Below, one piece after another: positions 9,813 through 21,560 of a stretch of 64,000 nt of DNA. The notes beneath the pieces were generated by a model. The model was not told where the DNA came from, made no database searches, and saw only the letters and a program-made list of their open reading frames with translations. A program made the position numbers and the translations under genes. Each line of letters starts with the position of its first letter. The stretch's first letter is position 1. Source of the stretch: Astragalus membranaceus (lineage: Eukaryota > Streptophyta > Magnoliopsida > Fabales > Fabaceae); contig CM076846.1 of the NCBI GenBank assembly GCA_039519185.1, positions 222,568,659-222,632,658 of the forward strand. Reading direction: 5' to 3'.

Positions 9813-11668
9813 TGTTGAACCAAGGGTAAACACTCCTTTATTTTGTATGATAACAAATTACATCATATCTACTAATGTTTCAAGTTGAGCAAAGTGCAGG
9901 ACTTATTTTAAAAGGAAGAAGACTCAAAAAGGAGAAGCTTGAAGAAGAAGCATCATAAGAAGTTCAAAACCCTATTTTGTGTCTAAGCCTTTTCTTAGGA
10001 CTCTTTGTAAAGGTCCTATCACCTAAAGTGTGTGACACTTTAGATATTGAGAGAGATGATCTTTTCTAATCATACATGATGCATAAAAATAGTTTTGAAA
10101 AAATATTTCACAAAACTGCATGCATGCATAAGGTGGCAAGTTGAAAAAAATATTTTTAGGAAAGCTTGGAATCGATTTCCAACCCATTTCATAGGACTTG
10201 AAATCGATTCTCAGGACCTCCTATATGGCCTGAAAATCGATTCCTTCATGTTTCCAAAGGGCCATGAATCGATTCCCATGCCTTCCAAAAAGAAAAGAAA
10301 AGAATCGATTCCCTATTATTTTAACTAGCTTAAAAATCGATTCCTCCTATTTCTTATGAACTAAGAATCGATTCCCCATGCTTCTAAATGAACCAAGAAT
10401 CGATTCTCAGGACAACCATATGGCCTGAAAATCGATTCACTCCTTTCTTCATAAACAATGAATCGATTCCCTCTTTTTCCAAAACATCAATGAATCGATT
10501 CCTTCTTATTTCAACTAAACTATGAATCGATTCCTTTTATTTTTAAAGGCAATGAATCGATTCCTTCACATTTTAACTTGATCAATGAATCGATTCTTCA
10601 CCTATATTAAATGCTTTTCAAAAAATTTCAACGGTGCCTAAGCCTATAAATACCCGGTTGAGCTTCACTTTCATTCCAACACCGATTCTCACATTTTCTT
10701 CTCTACTCTCTCATATTCGAATCTCTATAGATCTATTGCTCTTCATTGTTTTATTTTTATAAGCTTTTGATTTTAAAATTGTTATATCTTTTTTCAAAAG
10801 CTGTTTATAGATCTAGATCTGAGATCCTGTGCTCCAACTGTTTTGAATCTTGTTTTTCAAAAAGCTTTGTTTTTAAATCATATCTATATTTTTAAAAGCT
10901 TTCAAGCAACCTCAACTTCTAATGTTATATCAATTTTGAAGTGGTTGCAAAAGCAAGATCATCCCTCATCTTATAGAGCATCCATAATATCCTAAGATCA
11001 CTCATCTCTCTCAGTTTCTAAATTGACACATTCTCTGAAGTGATTGGATCATAGAACTCTATTGTGTAATTTATTTTATTTCAAGGTGTTTTTGAAATCC
11101 TGGGCTTTGTACTTGGGTCTCTCAATCAGGTGATTGAGTAGGTGTTTTTGAAATCCTGGGCTTTGTACTTGGGTCTCTCAATCAGGTGATTGAGTTGGTG
11201 TTTTTGAAATCCTGGGCTGTGTACTTGGGTCTCTCAATAGGGTTATTGAGTTGGTTTAGAAATCCTTAGCAAGAGTGCTTAGGTTCTCAATTCAGGGGAA
11301 TTGAGATTCACTTATATTGGGGTCGACTGTTTGTATCAAACTCTCTTCAATATAGTGGTTACTAAGTCCAAGGGTTGAAAAGCCTAAGGCCGAGGACGTA
11401 GGGGTTTTATCCCGAACCTCGCTAAATTGCTGTGTCTCTCTCTCTTCCCTATCTCTTTATATTTTGCACTTTATTTGCTTATAATATTGATCTGTCCATC
11501 ATCTCATTCTACTCCTTCTATATTGGTCAAATATTATTATTCCGCATTTAATTAATCCAAACCAATATCGAAAAAGTTTTTTTTTTTAATTGAAAAAGAA
11601 TCCATTAATCACCTATAACCTTATTCACCCCCCTCTAAGGTTACTTTTATAGACTCTCAAGTCTAACA
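9813..11668 (+). repeat. 3' LTR of Sirevirus-like element (1856 bp)
   Basis: Near-identical to the 5' LTR, with a 4-bp ATTA difference at about 11550 accounting for the length difference. It carries its own copy of the ATCGAT array, the TATA box and the three 57-bp repeats (about 11085-11260). Confidence 0.93.
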
Positions 11669-11673
11669 ATGTT

Positions 11674-13600
11674 AACCCAGTATTCCATTACTTCCGAGTA
11701 GACGTTTGAGTAACTCACATCTCCGATTATCTTAGAAACATTTCTAGCATTTCAGGCAGTCATAAGTACAAACGATGTTTTTGACTAACCCAAAATACTA
11801 ATAAGAGTGCGTCTTTCGACCCTTATAACTCGGTCCACGGAACTCAACCCTACAGCCTGATGCCCTTACACAGGTTATGGCGTTTTCGGAATTATCCAAG
11901 TCAACAACTTATCCGACTTCAGCTGTCTTTCTAGATCAACCAGGCTAGAACTTTGATACCTATGCCTTCTTAGGTCTTGATCACTCAGACCCTAAGGGAA
12001 TAAAATCCTTGGTTTATCGACTAACTTTAGCATAGTAATTATTCTCGAATTAGTCACGAAATTTGAACCGCAGGGCACCAAGGGGATTTTGAAAACAAAA
12101 GGTTATTTAGGGAATCAAACGAGCACACCATGAGGGTCTTCGTATTGATTCATAAAATTTGAGTATCTATCATTTAGAATTTCCTTGGCATAGCTTCTTT
12201 CCGAATTCCCCGTAACTATCCAAACATAATTATTACGATCACGTTAATCAATCAAGTTTCAGAACGAGTTCTACTCCCATGACAACATCATGTTCGCCAC
12301 TTAGGTGACCTTAAGCTTCTCGTTCTTCCAACCAGTTAGTTGAGGTCTTACAGTCTAAGACTTCGGAACCACTTCCAATGGTTGAATGACTATCACTACT
12401 AATGGCAATTTCCGGAAAATAGGTTTCTTGGGAAAACTTACAGTAAACGTCATCCTTAACCGGTGCCCAGAAGTCTAAACTGACTGATTGGAGTTCCTTT
12501 TTCAATTTCTCGCACAACAGGGAGGTTCACACTCCACGAATGCTTTAGAGTTTACTGTTCAAATTAAAATAGAGGTACACTTCATAATACAATTGGAGAC
12601 ACGGTTCACAACCCACTCAGAGGTGTAGACATTTTCGTTAGCTTTCTAACGCCTCTCGGAACATAAAAATCGGAGTTCCGGAGCAGAAGTTATGAACAAA
12701 ATGAGTTAGAAGACAAACGAGAATTTCTTACAGACCGCGATCGGGATGCTTCCAGTCAGCGGATTGACCAAACTTCGGAACCGCACTCCCCAACACTCCA
12801 ATTTCGAATTCAACACTCTCGAGACTTCAAAACAGCAACTCAACCATCTTCTATTAGCCTTAATTCCCAATGTAGTTGCTGAATTTGTTCCAAACAACAA
12901 TGTAGTTTCACAATTTCACTCTCCTTAGCTCAAATTTAACATGCAACCTTCAAGATGGAGAAAACCCAATTTTGAGCTTCAAAAACCAACAATGGCGAAA
13001 TGAGAATGAGGGAGTTTCAGCTCATGAAACTTGTACCATTAGAAAGAGAATGAAAATTGGAGTAGGATCAAGGTAAAATAACTTACATGCAATGAGAACT
13101 CACTTCCTCTTCTCCTCCCCTTTCCCTTCTCTCTCTCGCCTTCTCTCTATTCTCTCTCACATTTTCTGTTTCAGAAAACCTTTGAATATCAGAATGATGA
13201 TGAGGTGGTACTGTTTTTATGAGCTGAGGGAGTGTTGGAAAGTAAAAGGACTAAAATGCCCTTATGCACAATTTCCACTCAATCCTTCCTATAAACTCTC
13301 CTTTCTTTCTCCACTCTCTTTTCTTTAAAATTTCAGAATTCAATGTGATTGAGAGTGAATGAGATAATTATTCTCAGCTGAAGGGGAATTTTAGTAAGGG
13401 TACAATTACCATTTTGCCCTTATTGCTAATTCTCACTTAATCTATTTTAATCCATCAAGCACTCATCCATTCATATGATATAGCAATTTAATATTGCTTT
13501 CGCGACATAGCCATATCCGAGACTCGATTTATCCTTTAATCGAATAACAAATCATGAGTTAATTTTGTAAACCGAAATTAACGAAACTAGGGATGTTACA
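11674..13600 (-). mobile_element. decayed LTR element, right half with 5' LTR (minus strand)
   Basis: Continuation of the element split by the copia insertion. The last about 480 bp (13117-13600) match the 3393-3892 LTR copy and end GGGATGTTACA. Inward of that (about 12500-13100) the sequence resembles the corresponding part of the solo LTR at 49742-52108 (ACTTACATGCAA, followed by related CT-rich and GAAAATGGA-type runs), so the LTR extends well past 13117. No open protein-coding frame with recognisable domains is present. Confidence 0.55.
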
Positions 13601-14775
13601 TCCCTAGACTAAAAAACTTGTAATAAGATCTCTAATCTAATATAGTATTTTCAATTACATCTTCTATAGTATTAAATATTCATACCGACGAGAAAATCAT
13701 AATTTGTAAATAGGTTGTTGAACTCATTAACAATTTATAAATATATCCCTAAACTAATTTAAACATATAAAAATTGGTCTTTAGAAGGATGATTAAAAAA
13801 AATTGATATATCTAATTCACAACTATGCAAAAATATAAATGTTATTCCTTAAAGATTTGTGAAACTTTTAATACATTTTATTATATAAATACTGAATATT
13901 TTATTATTAGATTAATTGAAAAAATAATTATATTTAATAAGCATATAACCATATATTGTTTTTATTTCATATTTCAAATTAAACGGTTCTTTATCGTAAA
14001 ATTTAAAATAATTTTTTTATTGTTTTATTCAAAATATACATATATATCTCAAAAGTAAAATCTACAACGATAATTTATAACTAAAATATTAGCTAAAGAT
14101 TATAAAAAATGTTAACGTTATTATAACCATCTCTGAAATTGAAAGTATTATTTGTGTAAAAATAATATATTTAAGTACATTTTAAAAGTATGCCTAGTCT
14201 ACTTAGAATAAAACAATAACAATAAAGAGAATTTTCTTTATGAAAACAAGAGTTAAACCTTACACACAAAAAAAAATTAAATGTGATATACTTGTAAAAA
14301 TATTGTTAATTGCTCAGTTGTGATTGAAATCCAGATTTTAAAATGTTGTAAACTAATTCTATATTTTTTTTTTTGTAAAGTTAAATGTATATAAGATACT
14401 CGTTAGGCATATTTAACAATTCTGTTTGCAAGGAGTATCTTTTAATAAAAATTATTTATAGTTTTTCACTCAATCCAATGAAAAAAAAAAATTAAATGTC
14501 TCAAAAACTTTTAGAGAATTAACTAAATCTGCTATTTTATTAGTATAAATCGAGTATCCTCTGTGCCCAACCGTAGAGACTAATCCTTCGAGCTGGTAGG
14601 ACCACAATGGGCGGTAAAGCTCTCCCTTAAGAGATTTAACACTACTTCATCTGTTATTTTATGGCATACTTAAATTTTTACAATCTTAATATTTGTTTGT
14701 TATACTTTTTTTAATACATTAATTTTATTTGATTTTTTACTAAATAATTTGACTTGAATTATTTAATTGAATTAT
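13601..14775. other. AT-rich spacer with a possible SINE-like insert
   Basis: Mostly AT-rich and without recognisable genes. Part of it (about 14440-14775) is a degenerate direct repeat of 17040-17290. This copy is interrupted at about 14555-14645 by sequence resembling the 3' half of the SINE at 17306-17470 (GACTAATCC plus flanks). No gene was identified. Confidence 0.5.
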
Positions 14776-16954
14776 TTGACTGTAACATCCCCAAAGTGGC
14801 TAATCTTAAATTATTGAGATTAGTAGGTGAATTCATTTAATTGTAACCCAATTGAGTTTATAATTGATGATATAAGATTATTTTGTGATTGACTAAGTGA
14901 ATTAATTGTGTAATTGTTGGCTTGTTAAACTAAATTGCATTGGGTAGTGTAGGAGTAATATTAAGGGGTGTGTAGCAAAAAGGGCATTTTAGGAAATTCA
15001 CCCTATCTCACTCAAACTCTCAGCTGAAGATAGCATTTACTCACTCTCTCACTCTCACAAAACACAACACACTCACTCACACATACAAAAAAATCAGTTT
15101 TAGGAAACTTAGAAAACAAAGAGTGGAGAGAAAAAAGAGAGAGAGAGGGTGCGAACAGTGGCGGACCTGGCTTATAACCAGGGGGTTCAGTTGAACCCCC
15201 TGGAATTTTTTTTTTGCACTAAACACCCTATATAAATAGCCTAAATCTCCTGAAATTTTAATTTTGACACCCCTGAAAATTTGAAATTGTACTAGTAGAC
15301 CAAGTTTTGCACCCATTTGACACCGGCCTTAAAAAATTTGACACCCCTGACCCCGGGGTCCTGGGTCCGCCACTGGGTGCGAAGAGAGAAAAGAAGAGAA
15401 GGGAAGAGGAGTGAAAACCTCCAGCTCACAAAGAACCAGAATCCACCATTTCTCTTCTCCCATTTTCGATTTCGTCATCATTTTGGCGGATAGAAGCAAA
15501 ACCAGACTTTTCCCCAACCTTTTCTCCTTTCAAATTTCAAGCATGCATGTGAGTCTTGGGGTTAAAATGGCTACAATTTCTGGATGCATGTGGATTTGAG
15601 AGTGTCATAGAAGCTTTGTGACACCTACATTGTGATTAGCAACCTTCAAGAGTGGAGTAGGAGCTGAGATATTGGGGTTTTGGTAGATAGGAGCTGGTTG
15701 GTGCCTAGGATTCGAAATTTTGGGTAACTTGGAGCTTAGAGGGTGTTTCACATTTCATCTTTCGCTTTCTTTTGCATCGATTTCGGCATTGAGGTGAGTT
15801 CTTACTCCGTTCTAGGGTTTTTGTTGTTGATTTTGGTATTGCATGTGACTGATTTTGTTCGGTATGTGTTTTACAAAAAATGGGTTTTGTTTTAAAAACC
15901 GTCAAATTGAGAATTGTTGACAAATTTTGGTACGGAATGTTACAATTGTTTACTCATATGATTGATTGCGTGAATTGGTTGATTGAGCATGATTTGATGT
16001 TGTTATGAATTGTAGTTGAGTTAGGAATTGAGTACGATAGGTATCGGAATCGAACGGAATAGCCAATTTTGCAAAAACGGGACAATTTTTCAAAGCTGTC
16101 AAAGCTGCATGGATCGGGTTCAAAGTGGCACGGACCGGGCCTCTACTTCTGTCCCAAATTTTTAAAACCTTCCAAAGCTATTCCTTTTGATTCCAAACCT
16201 CTTCCAATCCCTTCCTCAACCTTCCCTAATGACAATAGACCAATAATACGAGCCTATGTTTGAGATAAACTTTGGATAACTCTTGAGATATGATTATTGT
16301 TTATAAACCGTATAGTTTGTTATCGAGAGAGAACATGATCTTGTTTTAAGTAAATGATTTGGTGTCCTAATAAAAAGGATTTGGTGTCCTAATAAAGAGG
16401 ATTTGGTGTCCTAATAAAATGATTTGGTATCCTAATTAACAGATTTGGTGTCCGAATTAAAGATTAAATAAAACACCGCGAGTAGAGTTGTGAGGGGTCA
16501 CGAAAGAGCTCACTGAGATAATTATCTCACTGTTTATGTTTGTGGTGTTTACAGAGAAACAGGGAAAGACGGGATAAGAAGAACGGGTAGCTGCCATCTG
16601 AGTCACTGAGACTTGAGAGATCATGGAGATCCATTATTTACTTTGCTTAGTTCTCTAGGTTTATGTTGTACTTCGATATGATGGCTTAGACATTGTTTCA
16701 AGTTACGTATCGCTTCTGCTATTTCTAGTTTTGAGATGTTGAACAATAGATATAATGACTTTAAAAACTTGGGGTTTGTGTCATTTTATGGATCCTTTTG
16801 TGAATTTTGGAAATCGAAAAGGATTTTGAAGATGAGTTTTCATCAAGTTGAGTTATGTTCAGTGTCTTAAATTAGAAGTAGCACTCTGATGTATGTTGAA
16901 TATGAACGTTCCAATATTTCTTCCAAGGTCGAAATACTAGGATGTTACATTGAC
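14776..16954 (+). mobile_element. solo LTR, TGTAACATCC family, TSD TTGAC
   Basis: LTR 14781-16949 (2169 bp) starts TGTAACATCC and ends GGATGTTACA. TTGAC flanks both sides (14776-14780, 16950-16954), so it is a solo LTR left by LTR-LTR recombination. Its block at about 16490-16580 (GAGCTCACTGAGATAAT, then AGAGAAACAGGGAAA) recurs in reverse orientation in the solo LTR at 49742-52108, placing both in one Ty3/gypsy (probably chromovirus) group. A ladder of 20-25-bp units, GATTTGGTGTCCTAATAAA, lies at about 16360-16465. Confidence 0.88.
15148..15383. mobile_element. hAT-type MITE, TSD GGTGCGAA
   Basis: 220 bp (15156-15375) with inverted ends CAGTGGCGGACC and GGTCCGCCACTG and a perfect 8-bp duplication GGTGCGAA on both sides (15148-15155, 15376-15383). 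The 8-bp duplication and CAGTGGCGGA-type ends identify it as a non-autonomous hAT element. It sits in the solo LTR and so is younger than the LTR. Confidence 0.93.
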
Positions 16955-17304
16955 TGAATCAGTTACATTTGAATGATACATCTTTGTTAGTTTTCTTTTT
17001 ATTTATCAACATAGGAATTCCTTTCGAGCGTATTTTTGTTTTACAATTCTTAAGATGAAATAAAAATTATTTATAGTTTTTCAATTAATCAAATGAAAAA
17101 GGATTAAATGTTTCAAATTTTTTAGAGAATTAACTTTATCTGTTATTTTATGGCATAATTTAATTTTTATAATCTAAATAATTTTTTACTATAAAAAATA
17201 TTTTAATACATTAATTACATTTGAAATTCTTGACTGAATAATTTTAAACAAATTATTTGACTGAAATTAATTACATTTGAATTATCTCACTGAATTAGTT
17301 ACAT
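16955..17304. other. AT-rich spacer, repeat of 14440-14775
   Basis: AT-rich DNA in which TAAAAATTATTTATAGTTTTTC (spaced with changes), TAGAGAATTAACT and ATCTGTTATTTTATGGCAT recur from the other side of the solo LTR. No gene was recognised. Confidence 0.5.
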
Positions 17305-17305
17305 T

Positions 17306-17470
17306 TTTTTTGGTTTTACCCAGGGTATCCACCGCCGACCGCAGTGACTAATCCCCTCGCTGAATTGTAGGTGTCTCGAGGGGCAGGACAGCTGGCCCAG
17401 AGTTTTAACGCTGCTCCGTACCCAAGGTGGGGATCGAACCCCCGACCATTGGTTAAGGAAGGATCAGCCC
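17306..17470 (-). mobile_element. tRNA-derived SINE
   Basis: On the minus strand the element has a tRNA B-box-like GGGTTCGATCCC near 17430, then a body containing CAGCGAGGGGATTAGTCACT, and ends in ACCAAAAAAAA. A second copy of the same body lies on the plus strand at 26505-26640. The B box and A-rich tail in the same orientation point to an RNA polymerase III-derived SINE. The A box is unclear, so the 5' end is not defined. Confidence 0.65.
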
Positions 17471-18140
17471 CAAAAGAGCCTCTAGCTTCTTGTTTTTGGC
17501 CACTTCTAATTGTTTACTCAACCAATTAAATAAAGGTTGTCCCGAAGCTAACATTGCACAAATAGTGCTCATTAATTAAATTAAAAAGTGAAGATTAATA
17601 GAAAATCTTTGGCTTTTTTTTCATAACCCCCACCTCATACCCACCAAATTGACCAAACTGTCAATTTTACCCTCGACTTCTCAAACAAATTTCTGAAATT
17701 ACCTGTTTAGACATAATTTCGGAACGTGTTTTTTTATTTTTCCGGATTTACCTCGTAACACTCAGTATAAATTGTTTATTCGCCTGATTGTTATAAATAA
17801 CGTGACAAGGTGATCTGTACCTTACTCGAGCCGGGATAGTTCCAGTTTGAATAGTTGGTAGTGCTCTTGTGGAAGTCATACCTCAGAATCCAAGTCGGGG
17901 ATGATACTTGCAATAACACTCTGACGCTCAAGTCAGCGATGGGAAGTCTAGAATGAGATAGAGAGAATGAATGTGTATCTACCGCCGTAGATGAGCTGGT
18001 ATTATAGGCGTCACGTGTGCATGAGGCACTTCTGGCGCATTTGGATAGAATGGATTTGGAGGTTTGGTGGTGAATAAATGGTCCTGAATTTCCTATTATA
18101 GCATGTAGCTACATTGTCGCTGATAGGGAGAGACAACAGA
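17471..18140. other. intergenic, no gene recognised
   Basis: Mixed-composition sequence. The stretch 17870-18010 (CTCAAGTCAGCGATGGGAAG and neighbours) looks like LTR-derived debris of a kind common in legume repeats, but it could not be assigned. Confidence 0.3.
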
Positions 18141-18144
18141 TTGT

Positions 18145-18580
18145 TGTATCTCAGGATTTATCTATTTGCTGGAAGTGACATTGAGATAGCAGCTATATTT
18201 CATAGGAGGTATGTATCACTGTTTTTGTTCTAATTAACTTACGCAGATTTGGATTAGGAGTAGTCTTATTCAGTTAATTTGTTAGACACACATGAACTAA
18301 GGATGACAAAGTGGGTGGTCCGTACTCTTAGATTTATACTTTTTCATTTTCTGTTACTCGCGACCATAACAGAATGGTCACAGATGCAACACACTCATTC
18401 TATAAATCAAACACACACAACATTGTAGTGATACCGCCTTTGAAATATCACTTCCAACAAATAGATAAACCAAATCCGGAGATACAATAAATTTGTTGTA
18501 TCTTAGGATTTGGTTTATCAATTTTTTGGAAGTCATATTGAGATAACAGCTATATTTCACAGGAGGTATGTATCACAAGT
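18145..18580. repeat. three copies of a 70-85-bp unit, two forming an inverted pair
   Basis: A unit starting TTGTATCTCAGGATT and ending AGGAGGTATGTATCAC occurs at 18145-18222 (+) and 18495-18575 (+), and inverted at about 18420-18488. The last two are head to head around 18490 and could form a hairpin. Function unknown. Confidence 0.6.
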
Positions 18581-18601
18581 TTTTTTGGTAATGGAAAAGA
18601 G

Positions 18602-18900
18602 CTCTACAAGACATTGTTTGGGGAAGTATTTATTTTGACAGAATTGTTGATGATTTACAAAGGGCCGGTAGGATGTGGAATTTTATGTTGTTAGATGGGA
18701 TCCTAAAGGAGAAAATTGAAGATCGCGATGCTAAACTTCTGCCTACTTTTAAAGTTGTTTCCTCTAAAGACATTGACATCAATGAAGTAGCAAAAGTCTT
18801 TGTGTATAATATAATCATTTTACAAATATATTCCCAGGGAGATTCAAAACTAATCGAGAGGATTTTAAGTGCTAGGAATATGGTAAGAAAGTTATTTTAA
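18602..18900 (+). pseudogene. unrecognised protein-coding fragment
   Basis: An open frame enters at about 18602 and runs through FDRIVDDLQRAGRMWNFML, then KEKIEDRDAKLLPTFK, to a stop at 18898-18900. The first about 75 residues have a protein-like mix of charged and hydrophobic residues without low-complexity runs. No family is recognised. The 3' part (from about 18855) is duplicated in inverted orientation at 19795-19965. An antisense reading (18630-18818) is also open, so the coding strand is uncertain. Confidence 0.3.
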
Positions 18901-19965
18901 TGTCATGACTTTAAGTGAGTGTTACAAATTATGAAGTAAAGTTATTAGTTGTTGTTCCCTTCATACATTAATAGTGTTATGTTGAATCATAATATACCAA
19001 AGCATAGCTATTGTAATGATGTTCAAGTTATTTGAGGCATTAGGTTCTCCTTTCTCTTCATTATTCCTAATTCAATATTCCAACTCATTTACAATTTTTT
19101 ACAACAAAAGAAAATAACAAATTAGTTATTTAATAATACAAAAATCCATAATAGTAACAAGGCTAAATTACACCAGAGGTTATTTAAGTTATTTAATTGT
19201 AATAGGTTGGTTTTTTAAGTTTTTTAATTGTAAATTTTTAATGCCGAATAACTTAGATTTTTCAGCCCTAAATTGTTACATTTAAATAACTTACAGGACC
19301 TAAGTGATACGAAAAAACTTAAAGGACCAGCTTGTTATAATTAAATAATTTAAAGGACCTAAGTGGTACGGAAAAAAAAACTTAAAGGACCAATTTGTTA
19401 CAATTAAATAACTTAAAGGACGCCCGGTGTAATTTAGCCCAGTAACAATAATAATTTTTGACTAAAATAGTGAAATTAAACAAAAATTATTTTTCTAAGT
19501 AGGTTGGCTCTAAACACCTAGACCCAAGTTCATTATACAACTTAAAAACAGCCCAACAATAAAAATGAATAAAACAAAAACTTCAGACGAGAGGACAAAA
19601 TTTAGGTACCACAGTCTATAACAAAAACAACTTGAAAATGACATTCACTATTCTACAAAGAATTAAGCTAGTTGGCAAAGATCTTCTGATTCATGAATAG
19701 CAATACAACTTCCTATCACATACTTTCTAAAATAGTGCTGCAAATAACTATAACAAACGATTGGCATTAGGCATCAAAATAACCTTAAATATTATTAAAG
19801 TAGGTATGCTTTGGTATAATATGAATGAACAGAACACTATCGATGTTTAAAGGGAACAACCGATAACTTTACTACAGAATATTGAGTTTGTTACACTCAC
19901 TTAAAGTCATGACATAAAAATAACTTTCTTACCACATTTCTAGCACATAAAATCCTCTTGATGCA
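18855..19965. repeat. inverted repeat pair (18855-19020 / 19795-19965)
   Basis: The right copy, reverse-complemented, reads GTAAGAAAGTTATTTTTATG, then TCATGACTTTAAGTGAGTGT and ATACCAAAGCATA, matching the left copy with scattered substitutions over about 165 bp. A direct repeat (19041-19160 with 19441-19475, matched by 19976-20130) overlaps the outer flank, so the locus has both inverted and direct duplication. Confidence 0.75.
19152..19448. mobile_element. MULE-type MITE with empty-site paralogue
   Basis: 279 bp (19161-19439) with inverted ends GGCTAAATTACACC and GGTGTAATTTAGCC, flanked by TAGTAACAA and CAGTAACAA (9 bp, one mismatch). The direct-repeat copy at about 20090-20105 lacks the element and has a single ATAGTAGCAATAATAA, an empty site. 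A 9-bp duplication suggests Mutator-like mobilisation. The interior is built of related AACTTAAAGGACC units. Confidence 0.85.
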
Positions 19966-20344
19966 TCAAGATCCAATTTCTCTTCTTTTTTCCTAATTCA
20001 ATATTCCAACTCATTTTTTGTCCTTAGAGTTTTTTACAACAAAAGAAAATAACAAATTAGTTATTTAATAATACAAAAATCCATAATAGTAGCAATAATA
20101 ATTTTTGACTAAAATAGTAACAATAATATAATTTTAAAAAAAAGGGGGGCCGTCTCAAACAACTTGAATGTCCTATTCAAATCTTAAAAATTGCCACCCT
20201 AATTATACTTTTAGAGTTTAAAGCAGATATGATAACAGAGTTTTAGGGGCCAGGTTAAAATGTTATAAATATGTCACCTAATTGATGTGAGTACTTAATT
20301 AAATGGGACAAAATGGGTAAAGTAAAAGAGATAGGTGGTTTTAC

Positions 20345-20548
20345 CTTTGTGGATTTGACATGATTTGTGCGGGGTAGTTAAGAAAAACCAAAGATCCCTT
20401 TGTTAAGCCATGTGAACCCATCATGAGTACAGCAGAAAGCCTCACATAACTTTTCCATGGGTTTACCATTTGCTACCATGTGAAATCTTGAAGGTAAATC
20501 AAAAATAGGTAAACAAACCCTTGAATAAATGTGAAGTACCAACCATAG
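20345..20548 (-). pseudogene. decayed exon of UDP-galactose/UDP-glucose transporter (SLC35B/UTR type)
   Basis: On the minus strand a splice acceptor TTTTTCAG precedes an exon reading YGWYFTFIQGFVYLFLIYL, then QMVNPWK, then GSHGLTKGSLVFLNYPAQIM, and ends at a donor GTAAAACC. From memory of the family this matches a membrane-spanning part of plant UTR2/UTR4-like nucleotide-sugar transporters (SLC35B class) of the ER/Golgi. Two lesions are visible: an in-frame TAG just before QMVNPWK, and a 1-bp deletion just after QIM that shifts the last residues before the donor. No neighbouring exons were recognised, so this is an isolated exon pseudogene. Confidence 0.75.
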
Positions 20549-20599
20549 CTGAAAAACAAGAAAACCAATTCACCTATGAGTATCCATTAATTGAAAGCT

Positions 20600-21555
20600 A
20601 AAAATTAGTAACTAATAATATCGTAACAAGGTGATGAATATGAATATGAAATTCACCTAAAATGAAGCCTATTATACACATATTGAAAACAATTAGTAGC
20701 AAATACCAAATTACTAGTGTAGGATAATACATTCACACTATTAAATTCACAAATCTGATGCAAACTGCCTTTCATTCTCACGAGGTTACTTTTAAATTCA
20801 TAATTAAAGTTATTTTATGAATGTTTATTTTTTATTTCATACATTAATGGTAGATAGTAATTTATTTCTATAAGTAGAGTCTTTTTTGTTTTTTAACCAA
20901 AAAAACCTGGTTTCCCATGCTTTCAATGCATCCACATTTGCGTGGAAACAAAATTGAGTGGTCAATGTTTCCCATGCTTACTGTTACTATTTTTTACTAT
21001 GTGAAGAGTAAAAAATAGTAACAGTAAGACATAAAGTTAAAAAAAAAAATGCTGTTTGTGATAAAGAAAATGCTATCCTATTAGCATAACTACATAACTA
21101 CAGATATTTCACATGGGAGTGTAAAACAAGCAAACAAAAGGGAAGGGAAAGTAGATAAAGAAGGCAGATAATAAATGCATGAGAGAGTAGAGTAGGATCA
21201 AAAATGCGATGTAGACAGTACATAGTACATACATGAGGGATCAAACCAAACCAAACCACTACCTTCTTTAATTGTGGATCAGGATTCAAAGTTTATTATA
21301 AAAGGCATGTTTTAATTAATAATGGAAAATAAATTATTATGGTATTTATTTAAAACTCTTGCACTAAAAAGTAGTTTTAAATAAAACAAGTAGAAAGAAA
21401 CGGCATAGCATAGCATAGTATAGGATGGACCACACAGTACGGCATAGCATCGAATAGGCTAACAAAGTAAGAGAAGAAAGGTTGAATGGAAACAAATATA
21501 TTAGCTAGGAAGTAGAACAGCTCAAGAGAAACCCCACGTCAACAAGAGTTGAGAG
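20600..21555. other. AT-rich intergenic sequence
   Basis: No gene recognised. Contains a short inverted pair (TTACTGTTACTATTTTTTACT / AGTAAAAAATAGTAACAGTAA, spaced with minor changes) around 20981-21025, a potential hairpin of about 20 bp, and repeated GGCATAGCATAG motifs at 21400-21450. Confidence 0.4.
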
Positions 21556-21560
21556 CAAAA

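Larger units (their letters stand above)
5456..11668 (+). mobile_element. young non-autonomous Sirevirus-like Ty1/copia element (Gag-only)
   Basis: A complete LTR element: 5' LTR 5456-7307, 3' LTR 9813-11668, both TGTTGAACC...TCTAACA, flanked by the 5-bp duplication ATGTT (5451-5455 and 11669-11673). A primer-binding site TGGTATCAG follows the 5' LTR. Upstream of the 3' LTR there are several AGGGGGAG polypurine boxes (about 9541, 9661, 9730, 9801), a known hallmark of sireviruses. The two LTRs differ only by a 4-bp indel (ATTA, near 11550) and a C/T change (about 6254 against 10611) in my reading, so insertion was recent. The internal region encodes only Gag. Protease, integrase, RT and RNase H are absent, so movement would need enzymes from a relative. 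Confidence 0.93.
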
